Positions 22,296 to 35,060 of a stretch of 64,000 nt of DNA are shown here, in pieces. Under the pieces are notes generated by a model that was not told where the DNA came from, did no database searches, and worked only from the letters and a program-made list of their open reading frames with translations. The stretch is from Codonopsis lanceolata (taxonomy: Eukaryota > Streptophyta > Magnoliopsida > Asterales > Campanulaceae), in assembly GCA_013146195.2 (NCBI GenBank), contig CM028377.1:160530302-160594301 (forward strand), written 5' to 3'. The position numbers and the translations under genes are program-made. The stretch's first letter is position 1. Each line of letters opens with the position of its first letter.

Positions 22296-25201
22296 TGTGG
22301 CGACCCGACCCTGGCCCGAGGTGGAACCGAGGGTCGGACCGCCCAAATAAGGAGGAAAATAAGTGGACAATTAACATGCAAGGACTCATTTAAGAAAACG
22401 ACGTGACGCAACATTAGAGACGTAGCACGCCTCGGCCCTAAAAGGCCGGTATTTTTAAAACCTGATAAAACAGTTAAACAATTAAACCAAGTCATCGGCG
22501 ACACTGCATGCCGGAACCCAAGCTAGCAGTTTATGGACAAGAATTAAATAAGAGCTAATAGTATGCTCAGCGGAAGACTTATACGTAGTGAACTAATATA
22601 CATGATAACCAAAACTCGGCTTACACAATGCCGGCATAAAGGGGTTACAAGTACTACAAGAGTTAAACTACAAGTAGCTAATAGAAGTAACAAGATCAAG
22701 TTCTATACAAATTCCCAAGCATAGTCTAATTGACTTGCTTTAACCCATCGTCCTTGCAAAATAACAAAAGAAAATAAGAGGACATCTAAACCACCTCTTC
22801 AACTGCAACGGCGTACAAAAGGAGGAACAAAGCACGAACACCGCAATCCTCAACGAGAAGGACCTGTCTTGCTAGGATCTAAAGCAGTAAAGGGGAATGG
22901 GTAAGTCATAAAGACTTGTAAGCTATCAATCATGCATGTCATGGCAATATGCAACATATAAGGCAAGATATAGTCACATAAGCATAGAGATCATATATCC
23001 AAGATGCACATTGTTTCACATAGGTGCTCGTAATTAAATCACATAGGATAAGGATATATGGAGAGCTGGGCCGCTACGTAGTTCCTGCATACAAGTGTTA
23101 TCTGGAGTGTGCATGTGTCGGATGTGTGTAAGTACATCGACCTTCCGAGGGAATGCCCGGGATAGACACCAATGATGCTCGTATTGATTACAGCAAGGGA
23201 GCTACTTCCCCATTGTGGCCACAGTGGAGGCGTGTGTGAACAAGGACAGGATGCCAGCTGGACTCATGCAAATGCCAAGTAGTGTCTACTTAACAAATTC
23301 TCAAGTAGGGAACGAGGTCGACAAGAGCGATCTCGTTCATGACAAGTAAATATTCTCATCAATAATCAAGCAGGAATGAGTTCGACAAGAGCGAACTCAA
23401 CATGTCAAATAGGTATTCTATTACATGACATCAAGAATCAAGCATGGTAATCAATCCAATTCAATAGTCTAGAATTATCATTCTTAGAGAAACGTGTTTA
23501 GAACGTCGTAGGGATTGATCATTGAGCCGGTATTGTTCAATGGCTCACTAAGTTTGACTTCGTTGAGTCGTCTCTAATTTTCATCCAATAGAGTTTAAAT
23601 GCTAAATGCATCCAAAACCCTTTTCTAAGTTCTCGAATCGAGTAGACTAGGCCATTAATCCACTTAACAACCATAGCCAAGAATTATCATTAATTCAATA
23701 TTTCATGGGAACTTTAGAATCATTATATCAAAAGTTATCAAAAGACAAAGGTCCAAGAACATTAGTTACTCCTAGGAAGACATAGAACACATTTGCTTCT
23801 AAGCATAGGACCCAATCAATAGGATGAACAATTCATAGCATGTTAAACCCTAGAATTCATAATCTCCAAGAGTTGTCAAAAGTCATTAGTCCAAGAACAA
23901 TAGTTGTTCCTAAGGAGGCATAGAACATATTTAATTCTAGGCATAGGACCAAAACAACAAGATGAACATATCATTCAAAAATCCTTACACTCTCAACTCA
24001 TCATCAAGTATGGCATGGACAAGGTAGAAGCATGGGAATCATGAGAAGAGGGGGACATGGCAAGTCTAACATACATCCTAAGGGGAATCAATAGCTTACC
24101 TTTCACCAAGGAAGAAGATAGGAAGAGCACAAACCAATCGGTTGGAACTGCTCAACTCTTCAAGCTCAACACTTTTGAAGAAGGAGGCTTGAGCAATGGA
24201 TGAGAGGATGATGGAGGACCAAGGAAGTATCTTCAAGAGGCCATGGGAGAACTTGAGAGAGGAAGAAATTCGTTCTTGGAGAGTGAGGGTGAAGAATGAA
24301 GGTCAACCAATCAGATTGTGGCTTATATTTGCTGAAAAAGCTGAGTGGGACAAGTGTCACTCTCTTGTGGTGAGAAAATATCTGATTTGGTTTGATTAAT
24401 GCTCACTAATGGTTGGTTAATCCACTCTTAAAACATGTTAAATAATGTTAGGACATAAGCAAGGGGTGTTAGGAAGGTTTTAGTGAGGTATAGGAGAAGT
24501 TTGGAAAGAGGTTTAAGTGCCAAAAGTCGTACACAGCAGAACAGGGGAAAATCCCGTAGGCAGCCCCCAGTAGTTGAGGCAGGCGCCTCACTACTAGCCA
24601 GGCGGGCGCTTGGGATGCAGAGTCTGGAGCTGAATTTGAATTGTTCCCAGAAGTTGAGGCGGGCTGGTGCACAATTTTTGATGCGGCCGCCTCGGCAAGC
24701 CCTTGAACTTGGTCTAAACATGACCTAAATGATCCCAAACTCATGGACAACCATTCTAAGGTCTAACCCAACTCAAAACAAGTCGGAAACACACCCGAAC
24801 AACACCCGGGACAAGGTAAAACAAGGCTCGAATCAAGCGACGAATGGTTAACGAATCAAACGCCAATCAACCACCAATCAAACTAGGATAATTTGGACAT
24901 GGAAAAGGATTGTTTAAACATGGTTATGACTTGAATACAAGTCCAAGAACTCAACGAACATTTCGCACGTCGAAAAACAAGCAATACGGGCAACGAAGGG
25001 AAAATCGCTAAGGGCGAAACAAAGCAATCGAACCGGCGATTCAACAAGCAAGCTTACATGATTCTAAACATGTTAAGAGCTTCAAGAATGATTTAAGAAT
25101 GTTTCTAAATCATATACATAGACTAAGTAAACATGCTCACAATCAACGAGAATGCATGAAGGCAAGCACACAATACACATGCAAGAATCCGGGGTGTTAC
25201 A
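22296..25201 (-). mobile_element. Solo LTR, Tekay/Del-like Ty3/gypsy, 2.9 kb
   Basis: Begins TGTGGCGACCCGACC and ends GGGGTGTTACA. It is flanked by the perfect 5-bp target duplication TTGTG (22291-22295 and 25202-25206). It aligns along its length with the LTR at 49007-51863 whose element has its coding strand on minus, hence the orientation. No internal retroelement sequence lies next to either end, so it is a solo LTR left by LTR-LTR recombination. It contains the GC-rich palindromic module (near 24575-24590 and 24655) seen in the other LTRs. Confidence 0.92.
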
Positions 25202-25351
25202 TTGTGACTAGATATGATTCCATTTCCCTCTTTCTACTCCTGGATGTATGGGTTTTTGATCAATGGCCCCTCAGTTTTTTAAACTGTTCTTTTTTTTTTT
25301 TTGTCAGTTTACATGATTTCCTTAACAGAGTTTTTTTTTAATGGGTGCTTA

Positions 25352-27044
25352 AACGCTGGTGTTTGGCTCTTCAAAGAAAAGGCGTGCTGAGGCTGCAAGA
25401 ATTGGGAGAAATATGCTGATAGAATTCCGGTGAGAGCTAATAATTAAATTTTGGGAATAAAAGATTTTATTGGGCCCTTTATCCCATCTCATGCTTTTAG
25501 TTGACCTGTTGAACTTCAATATTTACTATTTGTTGTACTAGCAGTACATGCGGCTTAAATTCCATATTTGTGCAATGATGTGCTGAAATTTCAAAAATAA
25601 AACCAGGGCCACCTTCAATTAACTCATCCAACATTCACTAACATAGTTGCTTATGACCAAAATAAGTGCTAATACTTAAGGATGATATCTTGGTGTATTC
25701 AGGGGCTTAGAGAGGGCATAGGTAAACAACAAGCTCATTTCCTTTTTATTCCCCTTACTTTGTGGAACAAAATGATGGGGAACTAATAGATATATTTGTT
25801 AATTCAATGAGTTAAATCTGATATAAGAATGTGTGGTAAAAATGTCCTTGCGCTGATGCAAATTGGCAAATTGCGCTGTTATGTGGGTTACTTTTTTCTG
25901 CATTAGTTGAGCAGCAGTTTATCACTGTTAAGTTATTGCTCTTCGTGGATGAATTTTTAAGCTTTCTCATCATTATTTGGTAAAAAGTGATCTCTACCCT
26001 TGTTCTTTCATGGTTCATATTTGGTCGATATAGTTATGACCTGTGACTGTGATTGCTGGTGAATAGGTTTATGTATTACTACTGGTATATATCTCTGGCT
26101 AATTACCACTAATGTAATAATTAATAGCTGCATATATGCTCCCAGCAAATAGATCTGCAAATGAAGGTTATTGTTTCCCCTTGTAGCCTGCATTTTTAAA
26201 TTGTATGTATACCCCCGTGGTTTATGTAGGGAAAATATAACGTGCCTCCTTCAGTTTGATAGTAGTTTACTTTGAAGGCGTTGACTGTTAGAGCTGCCTG
26301 TTACTTGGTTGCTTATCCTATGCATAGTGACCTTTTATAGCTTTTAAGTAAACAATTAAATTGCCTTGTTAGGAAACTCACTTCATAGGGTATCTTAATA
26401 AATGACCCATTTTATGTAGATCAAGAAGGCACAAGATAAGTCTATGATCAGACCTTAGGAACATTTGCAAGTAGTAATAGGGACATAGAATATGGAAGGA
26501 GTCATTTCTTGTTAGACATCAACAGAACTTATTAGTTCTGTCCAATGTGCAGGGACACTTGTTAGTTTTACTATTACCAAGGTGCTCTACCTGTTAACCA
26601 TTACTGTGGTCCAAGAAAGCTCTCGCTACATGCAAACATCTAGTCTCAGCGTTTGGCAGTTACTACCTAAGTTATGCAGAATCAAGCTTTTATATGAAAC
26701 TTTGATCCAACAGTAATGAAATTCAACTGGGGATTATGTAACTGAACATTGTTATTGTGAAAAAAAAATTTGGTTATCCTAGATAGTGATTCTTGAGGAC
26801 TTCTGTCTGTGTAGTTTCATTGAACCGCGCGAAGTGGATATTTACATTCTTGTTGCTAAACTTAATATGTTTTGAGGTTACTTTGTGTATTGTGATAGAA
26901 CGTAAGAGGATATTATTATTCTTTGTCATTACAGATAAGGAAGAATCCTTACAAAGTTATCACAGAAGATGATGTTATCCTTAGAACCCACAAGAGAAAT
27001 CAAGGAACTCGTGAGTTTGTGGATGCTAAGTCCAAAAATTCTTT
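25352..27044 (+). pseudogene. Two exon-like segments of an unrecognised gene
   Basis: Segment 1 (about 25352-25429) reads SSKKRRAEAARIGRNMLIEF, then ends at a GTGAGA donor. Segment 2 (26940-27044) starts after an AG and reads RKNPYKVITEDDVILRTHKR, then NQGTREFVDAKSKNS, and meets a GTGAGT donor at 27045. Joining them keeps phase (CG plus G makes Arg), and both have balanced, charged, protein-like composition unlike the surroundings. Upstream of segment 1 the frame hits a stop and no clean acceptor is seen; no further exon was found downstream. I do not recognise the family. It may be a real small gene whose other exons I missed, or a fragment left by rearrangement. Confidence 0.35.
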
Positions 27045-27976
27045 GTGAGTTTAATCTAAATGCTTTATTACTTTTATTACTTCGAACATTTAACTATACT
27101 CAATCGCTTTTGAAAGATGTATTTTTTATCCCAATACTATCTATCGTATAAAACAGATCGGTCGGTTATGAAAAGCTAATTACCGGCCACGATTTGTTTT
27201 TAACGAAGCTATTTAGTGGCCAGGATTAACTCATATCAAAAGCTATTTACCGACCAGGATTTGTTTTTACCAAACACAATCACAGGCCAGGATTAAATTT
27301 TATCTAAAACCATTTTTAAACACGTTCTTTTAACCGTTTTTAAACACATTTCTCTTTATAAGATAACTTCCCTCCCTTTCCCTCTCGTTCTACCCAGCTG
27401 GTTAGTATTCACATTACAGTCACAGAGATGTGTATGCAAATGTTAGAGAGAGAGAGAGAGAGAGAGTTTAATTAATTTTGTGAAAGCTCCTGGTTCGGCT
27501 TGAATCAGTTTCTATAAAGGCAAATTAAAAAAGAGCCATAAAAGGCTCTGAAATGTATATAGCATTGTTCAAGCTTTTGCTGATCGGAGGAGAAATCGTT
27601 GAAGAAGAAGGAGAACAGATTGTGGAATAAGAAGGTGGCTGGGAGAAAGAACGGTAATTCAAATAAAAAATTAATAAATAACAGTAATAGGCTTATAGGC
27701 GAGGCGCCGATATCTGGATAAACTTAAGCGGATTTCACAAATTTGGACAGAGATTCAGGAACGGTTGTGTAAACCGCCGTTTGGGCTTAATTCAAGGAGA
27801 AAAAACGGTATATCTCAATCTAATTTTAAATTTGTAATTCTTAGTTTTAATTGATCGTTTAATTTTTTTAGATTTAACAGTTATCTTCTAAAATTTAAAA
27901 ATATTTGGATTTCCATATAGTGAGGACAGGTTTATTTAAGTTTTCATTGGTTGTTGAAACAGTGACGGTAACACAG
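27045..27976. other. Intergenic with short repeats, upstream of DUF1677 gene
   Basis: At about 27165-27300 a unit of about 50 bp containing GGCCASGATTTGTTTTTA occurs about three times. A (GA)n microsatellite lies near 27445-27467. The sequence from 27540 to 27976 may include the promoter and leader of the following gene, but no element is clear. Confidence 0.4.
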
Positions 27977-28272
27977 ATGAAGGATACAAATCCAAATCCG
28001 ACTAGCGGAATTGAAGTGGTGCAGCAGCCGGGGAACAACGAGGTGGATTTCGCAACTTGCAAGTGCTGTGGATTGACGGAGGAGTGTACGCCACCTACAT
28101 TTCCGGAGTTCGAGAGAGGAACCGTGGGAAATGGATTTGTGGACCTTGTACCGAGGCGGTGAAGGAAGAGATAGGGAGATCTTCGGAGAGCCGAATCGGA
28201 AAGGAAGAAGCTCTTAGCCGACACATGAAGTTTTGCAAGAGTTTTAAATCGAAGTTCTCCACCGACAGATGA
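27977..28272 (+). pseudogene. DUF1677 family gene with one-base frameshift
   Basis: From ATG at 27977 the frame reads into ATCKCCGLTEECTP, the conserved start of DUF1677 proteins. It then loses one base in a proline codon (CC at 28091-28092). The rest continues in another frame as TYISGVRERNRGKWICGPCT, then EAVKEEIG and EEALSRHMKFCKSFKS, ending with TGA at 28270-28272. The two halves together give about 98 residues with the cysteine pairs and the LSRHMKFCK ending typical of this small plant family of unknown function. Either a recent pseudogene or a base-call error in the assembly; the rest is intact, which favours error or a very young lesion. Confidence 0.8.
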
Positions 28273-29089
28273 ACTCATCTCTCGCGATGAAGCGCTTTTT
28301 GATCCTTTCTTTTTCTCCCGCTTTTATTTTTTAAACCAAATTTTGAGTTAGTCACTTTACGTATGGAAAGAAGAGAGAAAAAATAGAAGAAGGTCCACTT
28401 TACGGAGTATTGGATATAAATTTTACATAAAATCAATTCATTTTCCTTATTCTATTTATTGAGTAAAAAAAAACTATTTATAAAAAAAATGGAAGGAGAA
28501 TATTATAAAGCAATTCGTATAAGGTTGTTCACATGGATAATTAAGATATATTAAGATTTTTTTTTTCACTGGATAAAAAGAATATAGTATGATTCGTGAT
28601 AAATGTTTTATCTGTTTTTTAGCTGTCAATGTGTCTCAGTTTATTATTAATTTCCTGGATATTTGATAAATTAAGCATCCCAGACATCATATAACATCAT
28701 CTAGGGATACTTTAAATATTGTTTTAATTGGTTACCGAGAGATCTTTATTTATAATTTTTTATTTTAGACTCTTTTTAAAACATGATTAAATCATATATC
28801 AATTTATTTAAATATTTACACCCTCCAATACTGACATTCTCCCCTCCTCGCGCCGTGCCATGGGCACGAGCACAAAGACTAGTTTTTATTATTTATAAAA
28901 TGCAAATTGAAAAGTTACTTATATAATATTCATTTTTTTACATTTTAGGAGGATTATACCGCTCGAAAGGAAAGTGATGGTTTTGATTTATTTGGTGGTG
29001 TTGCAAAGAATTGTTTGACGGTTTTGATTCATTAGTTCTTGCATCAGAGATCTTGAGTAACACACGAGTTCCTTATTTGCACGTTCAAA
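28273..29089. other. Intergenic
   Basis: AT-rich, no supported gene. The only compositional change is a short C-rich stretch near 28840-28870. Confidence 0.5.
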
Positions 29090-29284
29090 GAGTTTGAAGA
29101 TAAGTTGTCTGAAAGAGTTGATCAAATGAAAGATGGTATCTACAGAGAAGTCACAACACAATTAGTCAATTACAATCAACATGAAGCTAAATTTGAGGAA
29201 ATGAAAGATGATTTGCAGTTGCAATTGCAAGAGACAATTCGAGAACTTAGAGGCTTCGAGCATCTTTCACCAGCTTCTATGTAG
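29090..29284 (+). pseudogene. Coiled-coil-like protein fragment, unknown
   Basis: A frame without its own clear start reads EFEDKLSERVDQMKDGIYRE, then HEAKFEEMKDDLQLQLQETI and RELRGFEHL, ending with TAG at 29282. The heptad-like, Glu/Lys-rich composition resembles a coiled coil such as is found in CACTA-type transposon proteins, but no family is recognised. Sequence just upstream has stops in frame, so it is a fragment at best. Confidence 0.3.
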
Positions 29285-29597
29285 TTTAATAATATAACAA
29301 CTTGACAATTTTATATAGTTTAATAATAGTACGACAGTTTAGTATGACAGTATGTCAATTTATTTTGAACGTAACGTTTGAAACTTTGTTGACTTTAATT
29401 ATTTGATTTTAGATTTTTATGTGAAATGTTCGATCAGGTACTATATTGGAAATATTCATAGATCTAATATTAGTAATATTTTATTTTCAGAAAATAATTT
29501 ACTGCAGCAGAAATTTTCATTGCAAAATATATATATTTTTAAAATTTAGCTACAAACCAACAATGAACTTTTGCAACCTAAAAATTAGGAAAATTCA

Positions 29598-30555
29598 GGC
29601 TCCGTTTGTTTCACGGAAAATCATTTCCAGAAAAATGATTTCTGGAAAATGATTTCTGGAAAATCAAAAGATTTCATTTTCAGGTGTTTGGTAAATCTTT
29701 TGAAAATATGTCAGAAAACATTTACGGGTGTTTGGCAAACACACGGAAAATGTTACGGAAAACAATATATGAATAAATACAAAAATAAAAATAGAAAATA
29801 AACAATGTTTAGGATGTCCCTAGAAAATCAATAAAGATCATCTTTTTTTTAATAAGGTCCATCGTTTTTTAATCTCACAATTACAAATAATTTTTTTGAT
29901 AATTGATATGAAAAAAAAAACGTTTTAAAATAGAAAATAGACAATGTTTAGGATGTTCCTAGAAAATGTTACAGAAAAATATATATGAATAAATACAAAA
30001 AAAATATTATAATATTAATGCACATATTGAATATAAAATAGTATTGAACTTTAAATAATTTTTCTTTAGTAACCCTAAATTTCTCATTAGTAGTGTCAAA
30101 TCAATGTCTATCTTTTTTCAATCTCACAATTACAAATAAATTTTTTGACAATTGATATGAAAAAAAATGTTTTAAAATAGAAAATTGACAATAGTTATGA
30201 TGTCCATAAATAATATAGGAGACACTAATTTTAGAACATAGTAAGAATTTATTAAAATTATAACTTATAAATAGTATGCACAAACTTTATTTATATTTAT
30301 AAACAATATATTTGTTGAGTGAAATATTGTGTGTAAGTAAATATGTGCAATTATGAAAAGGGGCGAAAGGTGCCCGAATCTTTGGAAAATGACTTACGGA
30401 AAATGAATCCGTAAGTCATTTTCCGAAAAAGAAGCCTTCATTTTCCGTTGACTCGGAAAACCTTTTACGTTGACTGCATTTTCCTAAGGTTACCAAAGAC
30501 TGGAAAATGAGGAAAACGCTTTCCGGAAATCATTTTCCGTGAAACAAACGGAGCC
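29598..30555. mobile_element. 958-bp TIR element, GGCTCCGTTTG type
   Basis: The left end GGCTCCGTTTGTTTCACGGA and the complement of the right end GGCTCCGTTTGTTTCACGGA are identical over at least 20 bp. The inverted similarity continues through the AAAATCATTTCC block. TCA flanks both ends (29595-29597 and 30556-30558). Inside are two direct repeats (AATATATGAATAAATACAAA near 29764 and 29980; CACAATTACAAATAA near 29876 and 30124). No transposase. Confidence 0.8.
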
Positions 30556-30558
30556 TCA

Positions 30559-32752
30559 GTTGCTAGTTTAGTTCCACGTGTAACAAATTTAAAACGGAAA
30601 GTAACTAATTGCATTTTAAAAACATAAATAAATCAGCTGTTGTTTGCAACGGATGTCAAAAATGCCCTAGGAAGCACATTGCAATTAAAATTGCTACTAC
30701 CAAAATTAATTGAAATAATTAAAAATATAATATTTTTCACATAATATAAATTTATAATTTAAAATATCGCATTCCGATAGTCATGAGAAAAATAGAAATA
30801 ATAAGGTGAAATATATTGATAGTTAGGATTGTTAGTTGAGATGAAGAGATTTGAGATATTTAGAGTGTGCAGAGTGTGCTTATTGGAGTGAATTCTTTTA
30901 TAGAGTGTTGAAAAAATATAACTGGAACAGAAAATGAAATGTTTAAGAAGTAAAATTGAGGGTTGTTGTTGTGGATGCTCTTACATCGCCTTTCCATCCT
31001 GTGGATCCCTTTTCCATTGGATATCATTTGCATCGCCATTCCATCATGACGATCCCTTTTTCATTTGATATATCATTTGCATTGCATGTGCATCATGATG
31101 ATCACTTTTCCATTTGATATTGTAGCATCTTTTGTCCATCATAACGATCCCTTTTCCATTTGAAATCGTTTGCATCGTCTGTCTCTTCTATTCTTGCAAC
31201 TCTTTTTATTCAGTGGGAACGAAGCCGTTGTCTTTTATGTTAGAGTAAAATGTCCGGTATTCTAATTAGATTGACTTTTTATTCTACTTGTAAAATAATT
31301 TTATTTGAATTTATATTTAATTGAAGGTATTTATTTATCTTATATCCATGTTATTAATTGTTTATAAATATATGATAAAGTCCTTAGACTAATATTTTTA
31401 GTTTTAACTATGGGTCATGGTTGCTTATTTGATGGTAATCGTAAAATATGCTTCTAAGGGCTATGATCTTAAATTGGTTCTAAGTCGGTTGGCTTTCAAG
31501 ACAAGAACATTGAATAGGTTTGTGAGACATGCGTATAATGTATGTTTGTATGACGAGGATGATGCATTTCCATTAGCATCAGTGTTGTGACGCAAGTACA
31601 TATATTGCAAGTACTTGTTAGAGAACAAGTTCATTGAACATTACTCGTTGAGAATTCTTAAAGTGATGTTTTAATTGTTAAATTAAGAATTTTTCATTGC
31701 AATAATACATGATTAGTTATCAGACTTTAGGCATGATGGTAAGCTTGTGTACATCACGTAACACTTTGATTTACTTTCTGATTGTTTGACAGTTGCAAAG
31801 GAATTCTTTAGGTGTTACACTGGTGTGCATGTAGGTTAATTAGTAGCCAACATAGAATTCGACACTTGTCACATGATAATAGAATTTCCTAACTTTTTTC
31901 ATAGTTCATGATTTGAAGACCTTGGCCCAGACAAGATGAATTCGATTCATAAAGGAATCATTGATACTTGAAATAGATCACAATTATTAAATCAATTGGA
32001 TTTTGACTTATAATCTATGTCCTAGATTTAATCAGGAAATTACATTTCAAAAGGACCGTACATATATGAACTCGTAATTAAAATTAGTATTCGTTATTTC
32101 ACCTATTGCTAGGTATTCGTGCTACTTGTTAAATGTTCTCACTATTTATAAATTCTTGAAATTAATGAGTTAATTTCAAGTATATTAACTAATTTGATTA
32201 TTTAATAGAATAATTTTTTATTCGCAAGCTACAAAATTACTGCAAACCTACACCTAGTATTAGTTGTGAACCTAAAGGATCACACAGTAAGAATGGAATG
32301 ATTAATTTGTTCAACAAAAGAATTATTCAAAATTGTTGGACGATGTTGATTAGTAGAGATTAGTTGATTGACGAAATTTTATTTAAATTATAACCCAATA
32401 TTTAATTAGATTTGTTAGTAGAGCCCATCTAATTAATTTGGAAAAAATGAAAAGAGGGATGGGTACTATTGTTAATATTAGATAAAAGTTATTTTAATAA
32501 GATAATATATAGTAATAATTATATTATCATATCTTCATACTGATAAACTTAGATAATATTGTGTAAACATTAGATGTATAGTACGATGGGGTTTCATCTT
32601 TTATTAGGAGATATAATTGACACATTATCTATTTTTCTTGCACAAAAATAAAAAAAAGGGCATAACGGCCGCCCCACTCATTAAACTCAATTCATTGAGT
32701 TATTCATTGGTGAGATGCCTATTGATCCCTAGCTAGAAAACGTGAGTTTTCT
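30559..32752. other. Intergenic, no gene recognised
   Basis: Apart from the short tandem repeat at 31000-31180 this is AT-rich sequence without a sustained frame. Weak protein-like stretches near 31400-31560 have several stops and no recognised family. Confidence 0.45.
31000..31180. repeat. Dispersed ~48-bp tandem repeat, locus B
   Basis: About four degenerate units of CCATTTGATATCRTTTGCAT, then CRCCATTCCATCATGACGAT and CCCTTTT. It is the same unit as at 21092-21207, but outside the segmental duplication. Confidence 0.75.
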
Positions 32753-32762
32753 AATTTTTAAC

Positions 32763-34502
32763 TTAAATCACAATACCCTACTTTCCCACTTTTGCAATAT
32801 GGTAACTCTACAATTTTTTTCAATTTAATTATTGTACTTGGCAACATATAGCACGCTCATCACTCCATCTAATTTTTTGGATGGAAAACTTACAACAATT
32901 GTAGAAACCCGAAAATACCCTTGGGCTTAAATCACAAATTGGTCACCCTACTTTCCTACTTTTTCAATAAGGTGACTCTAACTAGAAAATTACATATTCA
33001 TCTTTATTTGGGTCAACAATGTTCATCGATATACGATAAAATTCAACCAACCTTCACTAGGTTATCATCGTCCGATTCTTGAACTAAACCAACAATAATG
33101 GAGTTTAAAAGGGCCGATCGAATTGAAATAGCAAGGGAAGATGGGTTTGTGGGTTCCTATTTCCAAAGAAACATCATTGCAGAATACCCAAAAAATAATC
33201 ACGATTCAAAGATTACATAGTGTAGAACCTTGCTCAAGGAGGATCAATCATTCGTTGAGAGAAACTTTTATCTGTGGATTCCGAACTGACATCTCCACAT
33301 CCGATGGCTCCTTCTCATATTTCGGCTCTCCCTCAAATCAATGATCCAGCGAGCCTCTTCCATTACCGCCTAGCTATAGCTCCCCATCTCTCTTTTCTCC
33401 GTCTCCAAGCGGCTCCAAGCCGCAAACCCTCTCCTCACTCAGATCCATTTTTCTTTATCCCTGTCGTGATGGCTCCTTTTCATCTCCTAGTTCGCCTTTT
33501 TTCGTCTCTTCATCTTCGGTCAACACCACCATCTGCATTCTTTCTTTCAGATCCAGTGAAGACAGTTCCCAAGCTTCTTCATCTCGCCATCGACGGCCTT
33601 CATTTTCAATCGAAAGAGTCCTCTCTCTTCTTTCTTACCGCAAATAGCCTCGTTTCCAAGCGAATGTTAATGGTGGTGTTGTTGTGTTCGTGGAAAAAGC
33701 CCCAATTTTGGGGACGACTAGAGAGAGTAGACTAAGAGTGCACCGCAAATCCAGGCTTTGAGGATTGGCCGCCATTCAGATTGGGCGTAGGGTTTAATCA
33801 AATTCGAGTGGAGATTGGTCAAGTGAAGCGCTTTGGAAGGTGGATTGGTGGTGGTGGCGCGCAGAGGATTTGATGGAAATGTAGAGTTTTAATGAAAAGA
33901 AATGGTTTGATTCAAGAATGGTAACGATATGAAGGGAATTAACAAAAAAAATCGAATTTAGGGACCAAGCATACAAAAAAATAAGGGACGAAACGCAGAG
34001 TTTTGGTATAGTTCAGGGACCAAATAATTATTTAATCCTATATAAAATATGTAATCATTAAAATCATTGAAGTTAAAAATACGTTTCTTTTCAAATAAAA
34101 CATCATACTCTAACGATGTAATTAGAAGCGTTAAGTTTTCGACTTTTTGGTATTAAGAATTTAACTTTGAAACTTTTTAGATAGAATAATTATTTTTGAG
34201 ACTTTTTGTGTATGTGAATTTTTAGTGAGACTTTTGATATTTGTCCTTTTTTTTAAAAGTTACCTTATTGCAAAGTGTGAAAGTAGGGTGACCAATTTGC
34301 GATTAAGCCAAAACAATTTAATTTTGTTCAGAGGGTATTTTAGTCTTTTAAACCATTTTCATCCAACATAACGGACGGAAATGGATTGAGTGACCATATT
34401 GAATGTCCAAACCAAGTAGAATGACTAAATTGAAAAAAAATATTGTAGAGTCACCTTATTGTAAAAAATGGAAAAGTAGGGTGACAAATTGCGATTTAAG
34501 CC
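32763..34502. mobile_element. 1.74-kb MULE-like TIR element with doubled termini
   Basis: Outer ends TTAAATCACAATACCCTACT (left) and the complement of the right end GGCTTAAATCGCAATTTGTC are inverted and can be followed well beyond 100 bp. A second copy of the same terminal motif lies inside on each side: about 32935 (GGCTTAAATCACAAATTGGT) and, inverted, about 34287-34312. The 10-bp direct repeat AATTTTTAAC flanks the whole (32753-32762 and 34503-34512), a size typical of Mutator-like elements. The core at 33090-33990 is richer in C and G than its flanks. Confidence 0.65.
33274..33735 (+). pseudogene. Possible captured gene fragment inside the TIR element
   Basis: A 153-codon frame in the GC-richer core of the 32763-34502 element (MDSELTSPHPMAPSHISALP and on). 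No domain is recognised, and the residues Ser/Pro/Leu dominate as in chance translations of CT-rich DNA. It is listed because fragments inside long-TIR elements are often captured host exons. A functional protein is not claimed. Confidence 0.2.
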
Positions 34503-34512
34503 AATTTTTAAC

Positions 34513-35060
34513 TACTAAGACTCTTTCTTCTTGGTTGAGAGATTGTTCGCATACCTTGAGAAATTAGTATTTATAGAACAATTAGTTGAACAAAACGGAT
34601 TAAATATTGCTAGCAAAAATTTAGTTTGGTGACTTCATTCATTCGTGTGGATTAATTTTGGAGGAGAGATGTGTGACCTCTGCGAGTCAAGGGTTGTTGA
34701 ACTAGCCGGTAATTGATTGCTTCTACATCTTCATCAATCGAAAGCTTTTCTAATGTGTTCGGGTCGGGTAAAAATTTAATATTTTGCTTTTACCATTTAC
34801 ACAATGTGTGCGATCGTTAAATCATTTTATATTTTAAAATTGCTATTCAAAATGGTCCTATGTAATGAAATAAACAGTTATGCTGTCCGAAATTATATAA
34901 AAAATAACACTAAAAAGAACCGTTATTATGACCAATTTTTAAAATATATTTGCAACTCTAAAATGAGGCTGCTGTAAGTTAGTATTTGTTTCTTTATATA
35001 TATACAAATATATATTAGAAATACTTTATTTAAACTGTTAATTTTATAAAAATACATATT
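34513..35060. other. Intergenic
   Basis: AT-rich, no gene or clear repeat structure identified. Confidence 0.45.
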
